64,000 nt of DNA. Source: Corynebacterium parakroppenstedtii. Lineage in GTDB: Bacteria; Actinomycetota; Actinomycetes; Mycobacteriales; Mycobacteriaceae. Position 1 is the first letter of the stretch; the number at the start of each line of letters is the position of its first letter. The notes under the pieces are model-generated. The model was not told where the DNA came from, searched no databases, and was given only the letters and a program-made list of their open reading frames with translations. A program made the translations under genes and the position numbers. Shown here in pieces: positions 27,195 to 35,154 of the stretch. Where the stretch lies: the NCBI RefSeq assembly GCF_019754935.1, contig NZ_JAGSOA010000001.1, positions 558,001-622,000 on the forward strand, written 5' to 3'.

Positions 27195-28153
27195 CAGCTC
27201 ATGTACGCATCGTAGGCAGGATCGCTCTGCGCTATATCGTGTCCCTGTGGGCAGCGTCGGTCATCATTTTCATGATCATGCGGCTCATTCCAGGTGATCC
27301 CGCGGAGGTTTCCCTGGGCGAGACCGCGACGCCACAAGCTATTGAGTCGATGAAGCACACGCTGGGGACCGATCGACCGCTGATCACACAGTACTTTTCG
27401 TGGATCACCGGGATGCTGCATGGGCACTTCGGGGTCTCCTACTCCAGTGGAACGGACATCGGGCCAATACTGATGGACCGGACGGCGGTCAGCCTCATTC
27501 TGGTTCTGACCAGCATGGTTCTTGCCATTGCACTCGCCGTCCCCCTGGGAACCTGGGCAGCCATGCGTAACCACAAACCGGACGGCACTGCCCTGTCGGT
27601 GCTGGCACACGTGGGCATCGCCATTCCCAGTTTCCTAGCCGGCATCCTGTTGATCTCGCTTTTTGCCGTTCACTGGAGCGTCCTCCCCGCAAATGGCTGG
27701 GTTCCCCCGAACCAATCCTTCACCGGTTTTCTCCGACGGCTCATCCTTCCGTGTTGCGCATTGGCGTTCATTCAGGCAGCGATCCTGACACGCTATGTTC
27801 GATCAGCAGTCTTGGAGGTTCTGCACCAGGAATACATCCGTACCGCCAGGTCAACGGGCTTATCGACGCTTCACGCCCTCGTTGCCCACGGTGCGAGGAA
27901 TGCAGCCGTGCCCATCGTGGCAGTCATTGGCGTCAACATGGCCACACTTGTCGTCGGAGCTGTGCTCATTGAGCAGGTTTTCGTCATCCCCGGATTGGGA
28001 TCCTACGTCCTTGATGCGGTGAATAGTCGCGACATGATTACCGTCCAAAGCTGCGTCATGATGCTGGTCACCATCACGCTCACCGTCACGCTGGCCGCCG
28101 ACGCCGTAGCGGCACTGATTGACCCCAGAATGTCGAGGTCACGCCTTGTCTAA
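27191..28153 (+). CDS. Peptide ABC transporter permease DppB-like
   Basis: A 320-residue inner-membrane permease with six helices. The N-terminus (YIVSLWAASVIIFMIMRLIPGDPAEVSLG) is the standard DppB opening. The EAA loop near residue 215 (YIRTARSTGLSTLHALVAHGARNA) contacts the ATPase. The closing helix region has VEQVFVIPGLG-like EQVFVIPGLGSYVLDAV. It is translationally coupled to the binding protein by ATGA overlap and overlaps the fused DppC/ATPase gene by eight bases or more. Confidence 0.93.
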   Translation: MTAHVRIVGRIALRYIVSLWAASVIIFMIMRLIPGDPAEVSLGETATPQAIESMKHTLGTDRPLITQYFSWITGMLHGHFGVSYSSGTDIGPILMDRTAVSLILVLTSMVLAIALAVPLGTWAAMRNHKPDGTALSVLAHVGIAIPSFLAGILLISLFAVHWSVLPANGWVPPNQSFTGFLRRLILPCCALAFIQAAILTRYVRSAVLEVLHQEYIRTARSTGLSTLHALVAHGARNAAVPIVAVIGVNMATLVVGAVLIEQVFVIPGLGSYVLDAVNSRDMITVQSCVMMLVTITLTVTLAADAVAALIDPRMSRSRLV

Positions 28154-30848
28154 CGCACGCACACAAGTACCACGTTCAGGGACACCGAATCCAGTGATGG
28201 CAGGAAAGAATCGACGGTTAACGGCGGTGACCCGCGCCAACCACCGCGTCATGTTTATGGTTGGGGCAGCCGTGGTGAGCGTGGTCGTCCTTGTCGCACT
28301 GGTATCGCTGGTCTGGACACCGTATGGGCCACAAGAGGCTAACCCGGCGTCGGCACTACAACCGCCGAGTTGGGACCATTGGGTGGGAACCGACCGGTAC
28401 GGTCGGGATACGTTATCGCGGATCATGGTCGGATCCCAGATCTCACTCGAAGTGAGCGTTCTCGCGGTCGCGATTGGTGCCGGGGTCGGCGTTCCGCTCG
28501 GGATACTTGCCGCAGTCCGCGGAGGGTGGCTGGATTCCTTCATCATGCGGCTGTCGGATTTAGCGCTGGCATTCCCGGCTCTCCTGTTGGCGATCATCGC
28601 CGGATCGGTTGTCGGCGTCGGCACGTCGTCAGAGATGGTTGCCATTGGGATTGCGTTTATCCCCAACTTTGCCCGCGTATCGCGCGCGGGCACCCGACAA
28701 GTCCTCAGCCAGGACTACATTTTGGCCGCTCGAAGTGCGGGAATGGGATGGCTCTCCATTGCGACGAGGCACATCGTTCGTGGAATTACCGGCCTCATCA
28801 TTGTCCAGGCGACGGTTTCGGTGGCGCTCGCCATTCTGGCTGAGGCAGGGTTGTCATTCTTGGGCCTGGGGACACCGCCGCCGCAGGCCTCATGGGGCCG
28901 GATGCTCCAGGACTCTCAGGTTTTCCTCGATTCACACGCGGAGCTGGCTCTGTGGCCGGGGCTCGCTATCGCCCTCACGGTACTGGGGTTCAATCTTCTT
29001 GGCGATGGGCTCCGCGACATCCTCGATCCGTTCTCCCACCGGGCAATGTACGACGCTCCAGCCACGAGCGCGGCTCATGAGGAGCCTGAGCAGGGGCCGA
29101 AATCAGAGGAGGCGTCGCGAGAAACAGCGCTGGAGTCAGCGGCGAACGAATCGTCGTCGGCAATTTTGCGGGTGAGAGACCTGTCATTGACCACTCCGCG
29201 CTCTGCAAATGCGGCCGCAAATGAGCGTCGATTAGTTGACTCTCTGAGCTTCAGTCTCGAGCCCGGTGCCAGGCTCGGGCTCATCGGCGAATCCGGATCG
29301 GGGAAATCGTTAACGGCACTGGCGATCATGGGACTTTTGCCCGACGATGTGCGCCCGTCCGGATCGATCATGTTCGCTGGCAACGAAATTGTGGGCGCTG
29401 CTGATAGCACCCTCAGCCAGTTCCGGAGCGTGCGCATGTCGATGGTTTTCCAAGAGCCCATGACTGCGCTGAATCCGCTCATGACCGTGGGCAAACAAAT
29501 CGAACGCGCATGTCGGGCTGGTACACGAGAAGCCAAGCGTACTGGCGGAAACCAACATTCGTCTGATCACAGCCGGCGGGAGCGTGACGTTAAAGTCCGT
29601 GAGCTTCTTGAGTCGGTGGGGCTCCCCGAGCGCGCTTACTATTCGTATCCGTTTGAGCTCTCTGGCGGCCAACGCCAGCGAGTTCTCATCGCGATGGCGT
29701 TTGCGAATGACCCTGAGCTTCTCATTTGCGACGAACCGACAACGGCGCTGGACGTCACCGTTCAACGGTCTATTTTGATGCTGATCAACCGGCTTGTTCG
29801 CGAAAACAACACCGCGCTGCTGTTCATCACGCATGATTTGACGGTCGTTGCGAACATGTGTGACAACATTCTGGTCTTGAAGGATGGGGTTCCGCGCGAA
29901 TACGGGCCGACAGAGCGCATCTTGCAGCATCCTCGGGATTCCTACACAACGATGCTGGTTCACAATGCGCACGTTCATGACATTCGCGACGAAGACGATG
30001 CACAGGGTCACGATGGGTCCGCCGAACATGATGCACGCAACGAGGCTTCCCCGACGCCATCGTCAACCGATCCTCTCATCCAGGTCCACCATGTAAGCCA
30101 GGTATTCGATCAACGTCAGAACCGCTTCGGGCCGTCGTCGGCAATCACTGCTGTCGACGATGTGACATTAGACATCCACCGGGGCGAACGCCTTGGCATC
30201 GTCGGCGAATCTGGATCGGGCAAAACTACCCTGCTGAAGATCATGGCGGGGCTCACCCGACCGACATCCGGCGATGTCCGTGTCGACGGGCGCGTCATTA
30301 CCAATCCGCACGATATGAGCCGCTATGGGCAGGTTGTCTTCCAGGATCCGCGTGGTTCCTTGGATCCCACCATGACTATCGGTGATTCGCTGGCCGAACC
30401 ACTCCGCGCGCAACCACATCCCCTCCCCCGAGACGAACAGCGCGAACGCATAGCCACCGTGCTCAAGCAGGTGGGGCTGGATCCGTCGGCAATAGATCGG
30501 TTCCCTCATCACTTCAGTGGTGGCCAACGGCAGCGGATTTCACTTGCCCGCGCGCTGACTACCCACCCTCATATTCTTCTTGCCGACGAGCCCGTGTCGG
30601 CGTTGGACGTCACCGTGCGGAACCGCGTCATTGCGCTTCTCGATGAGCTGGCCGAAGACTATGGACTGACAATGGTGTTCTTATCGCACGATCTTGACGT
30701 TGTGCGGCACATTTGCGACACGGTTGCTGTGATGAAGAACGGGCGGATCGTCGAAAAGGGAACAAGCGATCAGATTTATCGCAATCCTCAGCATGAGTAC
30801 ACGAAGGAACTGATTAGCGCTGCCTGCCAACCGGCCCCGCCGACATAA
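28146..30848 (+). CDS. Fused peptide ABC transporter: permease (DppC) plus two ATPases (DppD–DppF)
   Basis: One frame of 900 residues encodes three subunits that are usually separate. Residues about 1–305 are a DppC permease (GTDRYGRDTLSRIMVG; EAA loop YILAARSAGMGWLSIATRHI). The first ATPase has Walker A GESGSGKS near 380, LSGGQRQRV near 504 and Walker B LLICDEPTTALDVT. The second has Walker A near 686, FSGGQRQRIS near 788 and ILLADEPVSALDVT. Both ATPases keep complete motifs, so the fusion looks functional. Acidic linkers join the parts. I favour TTG 28146 with GAGGT six bases upstream; ATG 28197 is an alternative. Together with the two preceding genes it forms a complete importer. Confidence 0.88.
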   Translation: MSNARTQVPRSGTPNPVMAGKNRRLTAVTRANHRVMFMVGAAVVSVVVLVALVSLVWTPYGPQEANPASALQPPSWDHWVGTDRYGRDTLSRIMVGSQISLEVSVLAVAIGAGVGVPLGILAAVRGGWLDSFIMRLSDLALAFPALLLAIIAGSVVGVGTSSEMVAIGIAFIPNFARVSRAGTRQVLSQDYILAARSAGMGWLSIATRHIVRGITGLIIVQATVSVALAILAEAGLSFLGLGTPPPQASWGRMLQDSQVFLDSHAELALWPGLAIALTVLGFNLLGDGLRDILDPFSHRAMYDAPATSAAHEEPEQGPKSEEASRETALESAANESSSAILRVRDLSLTTPRSANAAANERRLVDSLSFSLEPGARLGLIGESGSGKSLTALAIMGLLPDDVRPSGSIMFAGNEIVGAADSTLSQFRSVRMSMVFQEPMTALNPLMTVGKQIERACRAGTREAKRTGGNQHSSDHSRRERDVKVRELLESVGLPERAYYSYPFELSGGQRQRVLIAMAFANDPELLICDEPTTALDVTVQRSILMLINRLVRENNTALLFITHDLTVVANMCDNILVLKDGVPREYGPTERILQHPRDSYTTMLVHNAHVHDIRDEDDAQGHDGSAEHDARNEASPTPSSTDPLIQVHHVSQVFDQRQNRFGPSSAITAVDDVTLDIHRGERLGIVGESGSGKTTLLKIMAGLTRPTSGDVRVDGRVITNPHDMSRYGQVVFQDPRGSLDPTMTIGDSLAEPLRAQPHPLPRDEQRERIATVLKQVGLDPSAIDRFPHHFSGGQRQRISLARALTTHPHILLADEPVSALDVTVRNRVIALLDELAEDYGLTMVFLSHDLDVVRHICDTVAVMKNGRIVEKGTSDQIYRNPQHEYTKELISAACQPAPPT

Positions 30849-30902
30849 GATTCAACATAAAACTCAACCGGCCGTGACAGAGCGGCTGGTAAGCTCGCCG
30901 GC

Positions 30903-31988
30903 ATGAAAGCTAAGTACCATTCTGATCCTGAGGGGGACGATTCCATCACGAATACCAATGAGCATTACAACTTTTATGAGCAGCTCAACCTGGACCCGTC
31001 GTTAGCGCCGGAAGAGCTTGTCGACATCTGCACGTCCCGGCTGCGCGAGCTGGAGAACAACGGTGTTCCTGAAACCGATGCGCGCGTGCAAGAGCTTCTA
31101 GCGGCTCGGACGATTTTCCACAATGACCGGGCGAAGGCCACCTACGACGATGCGCTGCAGCGGACTGATATCCCGGCGATGACTGTTCCGGCGCTGCGTC
31201 ATCTTGCCCGCACAGGAACATTGCCGGACGAGTATGCCAGTGCGGCAGCTTCCGGCACCCAAAGTGATGAGGTCGGCGCACACTGGGGTGAGGGTAACGC
31301 GACTGCTGGCCTGTTTTCGGAAGAAGGCCTGGATGAGCAGGCTGGTTCTGAGGCCGATGCCCAGTCCTCCACCAAGTCGCTATCGCCGTTTAGCGTTGCT
31401 CCAACACCGATCAAAATCAGTGTGACGTTGATCGGTCTGATGGGAATCATTGCGGCAATTGCCGTTGTGTGGTCCCGGTTCTCTGATGATGTTCGCGTCA
31501 TTCAATACAACCCCATGACTGGTGCTGTGATGTATAACCACCCGACGTTCACAGTCAACGAATCATGGGCAATGCTCACGATGGGGGCCGGCATTCTTAT
31601 TCCCGCCCTTCTTGTGCCCCAGCTTCGACGATTCATGCGCGTGCCTGTGCTTGCTTATGCGGTCACGGGGCTGATGCTGTCAGCATTTCCGTATAAGTCC
31701 GTCGTCGTTGGTGAGGGCGACAAAATCGTGACCATCATTACCGCTCTGGCGTCGGCCGCGCTGATCGCGCTCGCCATGATGATGACCACTCGTACCCGCA
31801 CAACACCCGACACATCGGGGAAGGATGGTTTCACTACCGCGGATCCTGATGGCTCTTCCTTCGAGGCGGAGAACGCTGGGGCTAGGACCGCGGGTGCTGA
31901 GTCCGCAGCGGCTTCTCGAACTGCAAGCGGCGCAGAGGTTACCGACCAGCACATCTCTGGTACTGCCGGCAAGCAGACTAACGAATAG
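30903..31988 (+). CDS. Membrane protein with degenerate J-like N-terminal domain
   Basis: A 361-residue protein. Residues about 22–88 read like a J domain (NFYEQLNLDPSLAPEELVDI, then AARTIFHNDRAKATYDDAL), but the HPD tripeptide that activates DnaK is missing. After an acidic linker there are four membrane helices (ISVTLIGLMGIIAAIAVVWS, about 178–198; then near 220, 247 and 275). The C-terminal 70 residues are Ala/Thr/Ser-rich and disordered. I do not recognise a named family. The end overlaps the convergent dehydrogenase gene by 11 bases. Without HPD, a chaperone co-factor role is unlikely; a scaffold role is possible. Confidence 0.7.
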   Translation: MKAKYHSDPEGDDSITNTNEHYNFYEQLNLDPSLAPEELVDICTSRLRELENNGVPETDARVQELLAARTIFHNDRAKATYDDALQRTDIPAMTVPALRHLARTGTLPDEYASAAASGTQSDEVGAHWGEGNATAGLFSEEGLDEQAGSEADAQSSTKSLSPFSVAPTPIKISVTLIGLMGIIAAIAVVWSRFSDDVRVIQYNPMTGAVMYNHPTFTVNESWAMLTMGAGILIPALLVPQLRRFMRVPVLAYAVTGLMLSAFPYKSVVVGEGDKIVTIITALASAALIALAMMMTTRTRTTPDTSGKDGFTTADPDGSSFEAENAGARTAGAESAAASRTASGAEVTDQHISGTAGKQTNE

Positions 31989-32901
31989 GTTTGCCTTTCT
32001 CGTCGTAAGTGTAAAAGCCTCGGCCGGTCTTCTTTCCTAGCCGACCGGCTTGGACCATACGACGCAGTAGGGGCGGGCAGGCGTACGCCGGGTCGCCGTA
32101 TTCGTCGACCATGACGTCGGCGATAGACGCGACAGTGTCCAGCCCCACCATGTCGGAAAGCGCAATAGGTCCCATGGGGTGTGCTGCACCATTGCGCATA
32201 CCAGCGTCGATGTCTTCCTTCGTCGCCACGCCATTTTCCAGCATGCGGATCGCAGAAAGCAGGTAGGGCACCAACAAGAAGTTGACGATAAACCCAGAGC
32301 GATCCTTCGCCTTGATCACCGTTTTCTTGAGCACCTCACTGGCCCACTTTTCAGCCCGATCCGCGACGGCATCTGTCGTATCCAAGGTCCGAACGTGCTC
32401 AACTAACGGAAGAACCGGAACGGGGTTAAAGAAGTGCAGCCCCATCACGCGACCTGGGTTCGACGTTGCCGACGCAATCTGCTGAATCGGCAGCGACGAG
32501 GTGTTAGAACACAAAGGCGCATCGGGATCCGAAACAATCTTGTCGAGCTTCCCAAAAATATCGGCTTTGACCTCGGGATTTTCAACAATCGCTTCACAGA
32601 CTAACTGGCGGTCCGCAAATTCTTCCAAGTCAGTGGTGATGCGGATACGCCCGAGCGCGGCATCCTTCTCCTTCTCAGACAGCTTGCCTCGTGATACACC
32701 GCGCTCGAGGGACTTGGTGATCCTCTCGAGGCCTTTGTCGGCGAACTCCTGGGCAGCTTCCCACGCTACGACGTCGGAACCATGACGGGCAGCAACCTCG
32801 ATAATGCCTGACCCCATTTGACCAGCACCGACGACACCTACACGCAACGCTGAAATGTCGACCGAGTCCGATGCCTTATCGTTGTTCTTCTGATCTGCCA
32901 T
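31978..32901 (-). CDS. 3-hydroxyacyl-CoA (3-hydroxybutyryl-CoA) dehydrogenase
   Basis: A 307-residue enzyme of the short (single-function) class. The NAD-binding Rossmann motif is VGVVGAGQMGSGIIEVA (about 21–37). The catalytic segment VMGLHFFNPVPVLPLVEHV (about 147) supplies the active-site His. The C-terminal domain contains DRSGFIVNFLLVPYL and the ending GRGFYTYDEKGKP. It oxidises 3-hydroxyacyl-CoA to 3-ketoacyl-CoA, as in FadB2/Hbd proteins. GAGGGG lies upstream of the ATG. A 12-bp direct repeat 52–79 bases upstream could bind a regulator. Confidence 0.92.
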   Translation of the reverse strand: MADQKNNDKASDSVDISALRVGVVGAGQMGSGIIEVAARHGSDVVAWEAAQEFADKGLERITKSLERGVSRGKLSEKEKDAALGRIRITTDLEEFADRQLVCEAIVENPEVKADIFGKLDKIVSDPDAPLCSNTSSLPIQQIASATSNPGRVMGLHFFNPVPVLPLVEHVRTLDTTDAVADRAEKWASEVLKKTVIKAKDRSGFIVNFLLVPYLLSAIRMLENGVATKEDIDAGMRNGAAHPMGPIALSDMVGLDTVASIADVMVDEYGDPAYACPPLLRRMVQAGRLGKKTGRGFYTYDEKGKPIR

Positions 32902-32952
32902 GAGTATGTTGTCCCCTCTTTTGCTCTTAGCCGCTGTGGTCAGCGTTTCATT

Positions 32953-32980
32953 GGTGGTTTCCCTTACAGGTGGTTTCCCT
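32953..32980. repeat. 12-bp direct repeat upstream of the hydroxyacyl-CoA dehydrogenase gene
   Basis: GGTGGTTTCCCT occurs at 32953–32964 and 32969–32980 with a 16-base period. On the minus strand this is AGGGAAACCACC twice, 52 to 79 bases before the ATG. The site fits an operator or activator site in the promoter; the cognate protein is unknown. Confidence 0.45.
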
Positions 32981-33089
32981 CATGGTAAAAACATCACTGG
33001 CTTTTCGTCGGAAAATACGAAAGAAAATGGCAGTTGTACTCGCCCGGGGCCCATCCTCGTACTAGTCCCCCGTCCCAGTGTGGGGGCTT

Positions 33090-33866
33090 TTACCAGGTCT
33101 TATATTGCCTATCGTTGACGAAAAAGCCGTGTCCTTCAGCGCTGGTACACGTCATTCCACTTGCCTTCGATGTGCATGTGTAGGTGGTTGTGTAGGTCCC
33201 CTGGACTGGGATTGTTTTCGATTGACCATAAGGCAGCACAGGTCCTGTCCGTGGGAATTCTCCCTGCAAGAGCCAGTGGCACGGTTCCGCGTCGGGACCT
33301 CGGCGGAAACCAATCATGGTGTCATTTCTCGCTTCGACACCCAGATATGGGCATCGATTTTCGTCACCCCATCGGGGATGCTGATGGACATCACAGCCAT
33401 CGTCATCCATCCCGCGGAACTGGCACACGATGTTGCTACTTGGACTTTGAAATACCGTCCGGCCTGGTGACGTCGTGGTTGCACCCCCACCTGCTGCGCC
33501 ACTGCCGGTCCTGGGAGTTGCTGTCCCATTCTTCGCGGTTCGTGGCAATGCTGCGCGGTTCCCCTGAGCACCGCCCTGTTGTTGCTGGGCAGTTCCATTC
33601 GTCGCACCGCGCTGCGTGCCACTATGACGGCTGGTCGTCGTCGAATTGAGACTGGGATGCGGGTTATCCTGAGGGGTCCCTGTCGCCGGCTGCGGTGCAC
33701 GCGAGTTCGAGGTGGAATGAGTCTGCGACTGAGTTGCCGACGCTACCGACGCGTGATCATGGGCAGAATTCGCAACATCATCGCTGCTGCTACACCCAGC
33801 TAAGCCACCGCCGACGACAATCCCGACAGCCACCGCGATGCTCGCGCCACGTCGTGTGGTCTGCAT
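33090..33866 (-). CDS. Cysteine-rich secreted lipoprotein
   Basis: An exported lipoprotein with signal ASIAVAVGIVVGGGLAGCSS (lipobox LAGC). A long Ser/Thr/Gln/Gly-rich disordered linker runs to about residue 140. The C-terminal domain carries FQSPSSNIVCQF, CDVHQHPRW, CPYLG, CHWLL, VLPYGQS, CTSKASGMTC and GHGFFVNDRQY. This cysteine pattern with LPYG and GHGF recurs in secreted actinobacterial proteins of unknown function. Disulfide bonds are likely. I chose ATG 33866 for a normal signal-peptide length; the frame is open to 33989 (ATG 33968 is possible). Confidence 0.72.
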   Translation of the reverse strand: MQTTRRGASIAVAVGIVVGGGLAGCSSSDDVANSAHDHASVASATQSQTHSTSNSRAPQPATGTPQDNPHPSLNSTTTSRHSGTQRGATNGTAQQQQGGAQGNRAALPRTAKNGTATPRTGSGAAGGGATTTSPGRTVFQSPSSNIVCQFRGMDDDGCDVHQHPRWGDENRCPYLGVEARNDTMIGFRRGPDAEPCHWLLQGEFPRTGPVLPYGQSKTIPVQGTYTTTYTCTSKASGMTCTSAEGHGFFVNDRQYKTW

Positions 33867-34140
33867 GATCCGTCGACAACCGGCACGCCCAAAGAGGCCA
33901 CGAGACTCGGACACCTCGGGGGTTCCCGTTACCTCGGGTTGGCGACGTCGACCATGGGGAGCATTCATGTCACCGACAATACGTGACAACGCCGGGATAG
34001 GACACCCCCATTTCGCGCCACGAGATAGGTATGAGGTACGAAGGAAAACTCACTACAGAGGCCATCGGGGCAAGGGTACTCACTGTGAATAACGGCCACA
34101 CCCGACGTACTATCCGCAGTTTCCCCACGTCACCCCTATC

Positions 34141-34154
34141 CGAACTCGAGTTCG
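34141..34154. promoter_or_regulatory. LexA/SOS-box-like palindrome over the nuclease promoter
   Basis: CGAACTCGAGTTCG is a perfect 14-bp palindrome and fits the Gram-positive SOS box CGAAC-N4-GTTCG. Against the actinobacterial form TCGAAC-N4-GTTCGA it matches 11 of 12 fixed positions (the first base is C). Its centre is about 31 bases before the ATG, so it covers the expected -35 region. LexA control is inferred, not shown. Confidence 0.55.
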
Positions 34155-34165
34155 AATTTTGTGTG

Positions 34166-34178
34166 TATGATGTCCCTC
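34166..34178 (+). promoter_or_regulatory. -10 box and probable leaderless start of the nuclease gene
   Basis: TATGAT (34166–34171) is followed by seven bases and then ATG at 34179. Transcription would start at or next to the A of ATG, giving a leaderless mRNA, which is common in corynebacteria. No Shine–Dalgarno sequence is present, which agrees. Confidence 0.5.
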
Positions 34179-35129
34179 ATGCGAACGACGCGAGCACATT
34201 GTTCCAGCCACCTTGGACCATTGTTTTCCCACTATTCACTCTCAGCACTGGTGGGCATTGTTCTCAGCCTCGGCCTTGTTATGCCCCTTGCAGGCTGCGG
34301 CGATATCGCTACACAGAGCGACAATGGTTCATCGTCCGCTGCCTCCGCAGCCAACAATGATGCCGCTCCCACGAACGATGGCACTGGACCAAACGACAAT
34401 GGCTCAGCCGACGATGGCTCGTCACCCGCAGATTCTCCTGATCAAGGCGCTAATGAACCACCCGCAACGGATGCTGCTTTCCCCGGTTCCCCACGTGCTG
34501 AACACATCGGTCAGCTGAGCAAACAAGAAAGCGCCGATGCACTCACAGCGCTGAATGTCCCCTTCCCCACCGGCGACATTCACGCACTTCTCGCAGCGCT
34601 GCCTGAATCACCGCGTCGTGGTGGCGCAGAGCGATACCAGCGCAAGAATTTCGGCCCGTCATGGGCGGATGTGGACCGCAACGGCTGTGACACCCGCAAT
34701 GACATCCTCCACCGGGACCTCACGGACATCACGACGAAACCGCCACAGGGATGCGTCGTTCTCACGGGGGAATTACATGACCCCTACACGGGCAACACCA
34801 TCGATTTCCACCGTGGGAAGAAAACCTCGCAGGCAGTACAAATCGACCACGTTGTCGCGCTATCCAATGCATGGGCCAGTGGCGCCTATGCCCTGCCGTA
34901 TGCCGCGCGCACTGCACTTGCCAACGATCCACTCAACTTGCTCGCCGTGGACGGCCCGACCAACAACGCCAAGTCCGACAAGGACGCTGCCGAGTGGATG
35001 CCGCCGAACACCGCCTACCGGTGCGGATACGCCGACCGGCAAGTTCGAGTGAAGTCGAAATACCATCTACGGGTCACGCGACAGGAGAAAGAGGCGCTCA
35101 CCGCTGTGCTTAATCAGTGCGCGGCGTAG
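34179..35129 (+). CDS. Exported HNH-family nuclease (DUF1524/GmrSD-like)
   Basis: A 316-residue lipoprotein-type exported protein. The signal has a hydrophobic core and lipobox LAGC (about residue 40). An Asn/Asp/Ser-rich linker extends to about residue 105. The catalytic domain shows WADVDRNGCDTRNDIL, QIDHVVALSNAWASGA with the HNH histidine, and DPLNLLAVDGPTNNAKSDKD with AAEWMPPN. This is the standard pattern of secreted actinobacterial HNH nucleases. It would act outside the membrane on DNA or RNA. The promoter carries an SOS-like palindrome. It is convergent with lepA. Confidence 0.88.
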   Translation: MRTTRAHCSSHLGPLFSHYSLSALVGIVLSLGLVMPLAGCGDIATQSDNGSSSAASAANNDAAPTNDGTGPNDNGSADDGSSPADSPDQGANEPPATDAAFPGSPRAEHIGQLSKQESADALTALNVPFPTGDIHALLAALPESPRRGGAERYQRKNFGPSWADVDRNGCDTRNDILHRDLTDITTKPPQGCVVLTGELHDPYTGNTIDFHRGKKTSQAVQIDHVVALSNAWASGAYALPYAARTALANDPLNLLAVDGPTNNAKSDKDAAEWMPPNTAYRCGYADRQVRVKSKYHLRVTRQEKEALTAVLNQCAA

Positions 35130-35154
35130 CGCCCCCGCAGAGCCCCGGCGAGAC

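Noticed and set aside
30860..30900. Possible terminator after the peptide transporter operon
   Set aside because: Imperfect CCGGCCG/CGGCTGG stem without a T-run, immediately before the next gene.
33058..33085. CCCCC/GGGGG hairpin followed by CTTTT on the plus strand
   Set aside because: No plus-strand gene ends there; the stem is only 5 bp and lies after two minus-strand genes.
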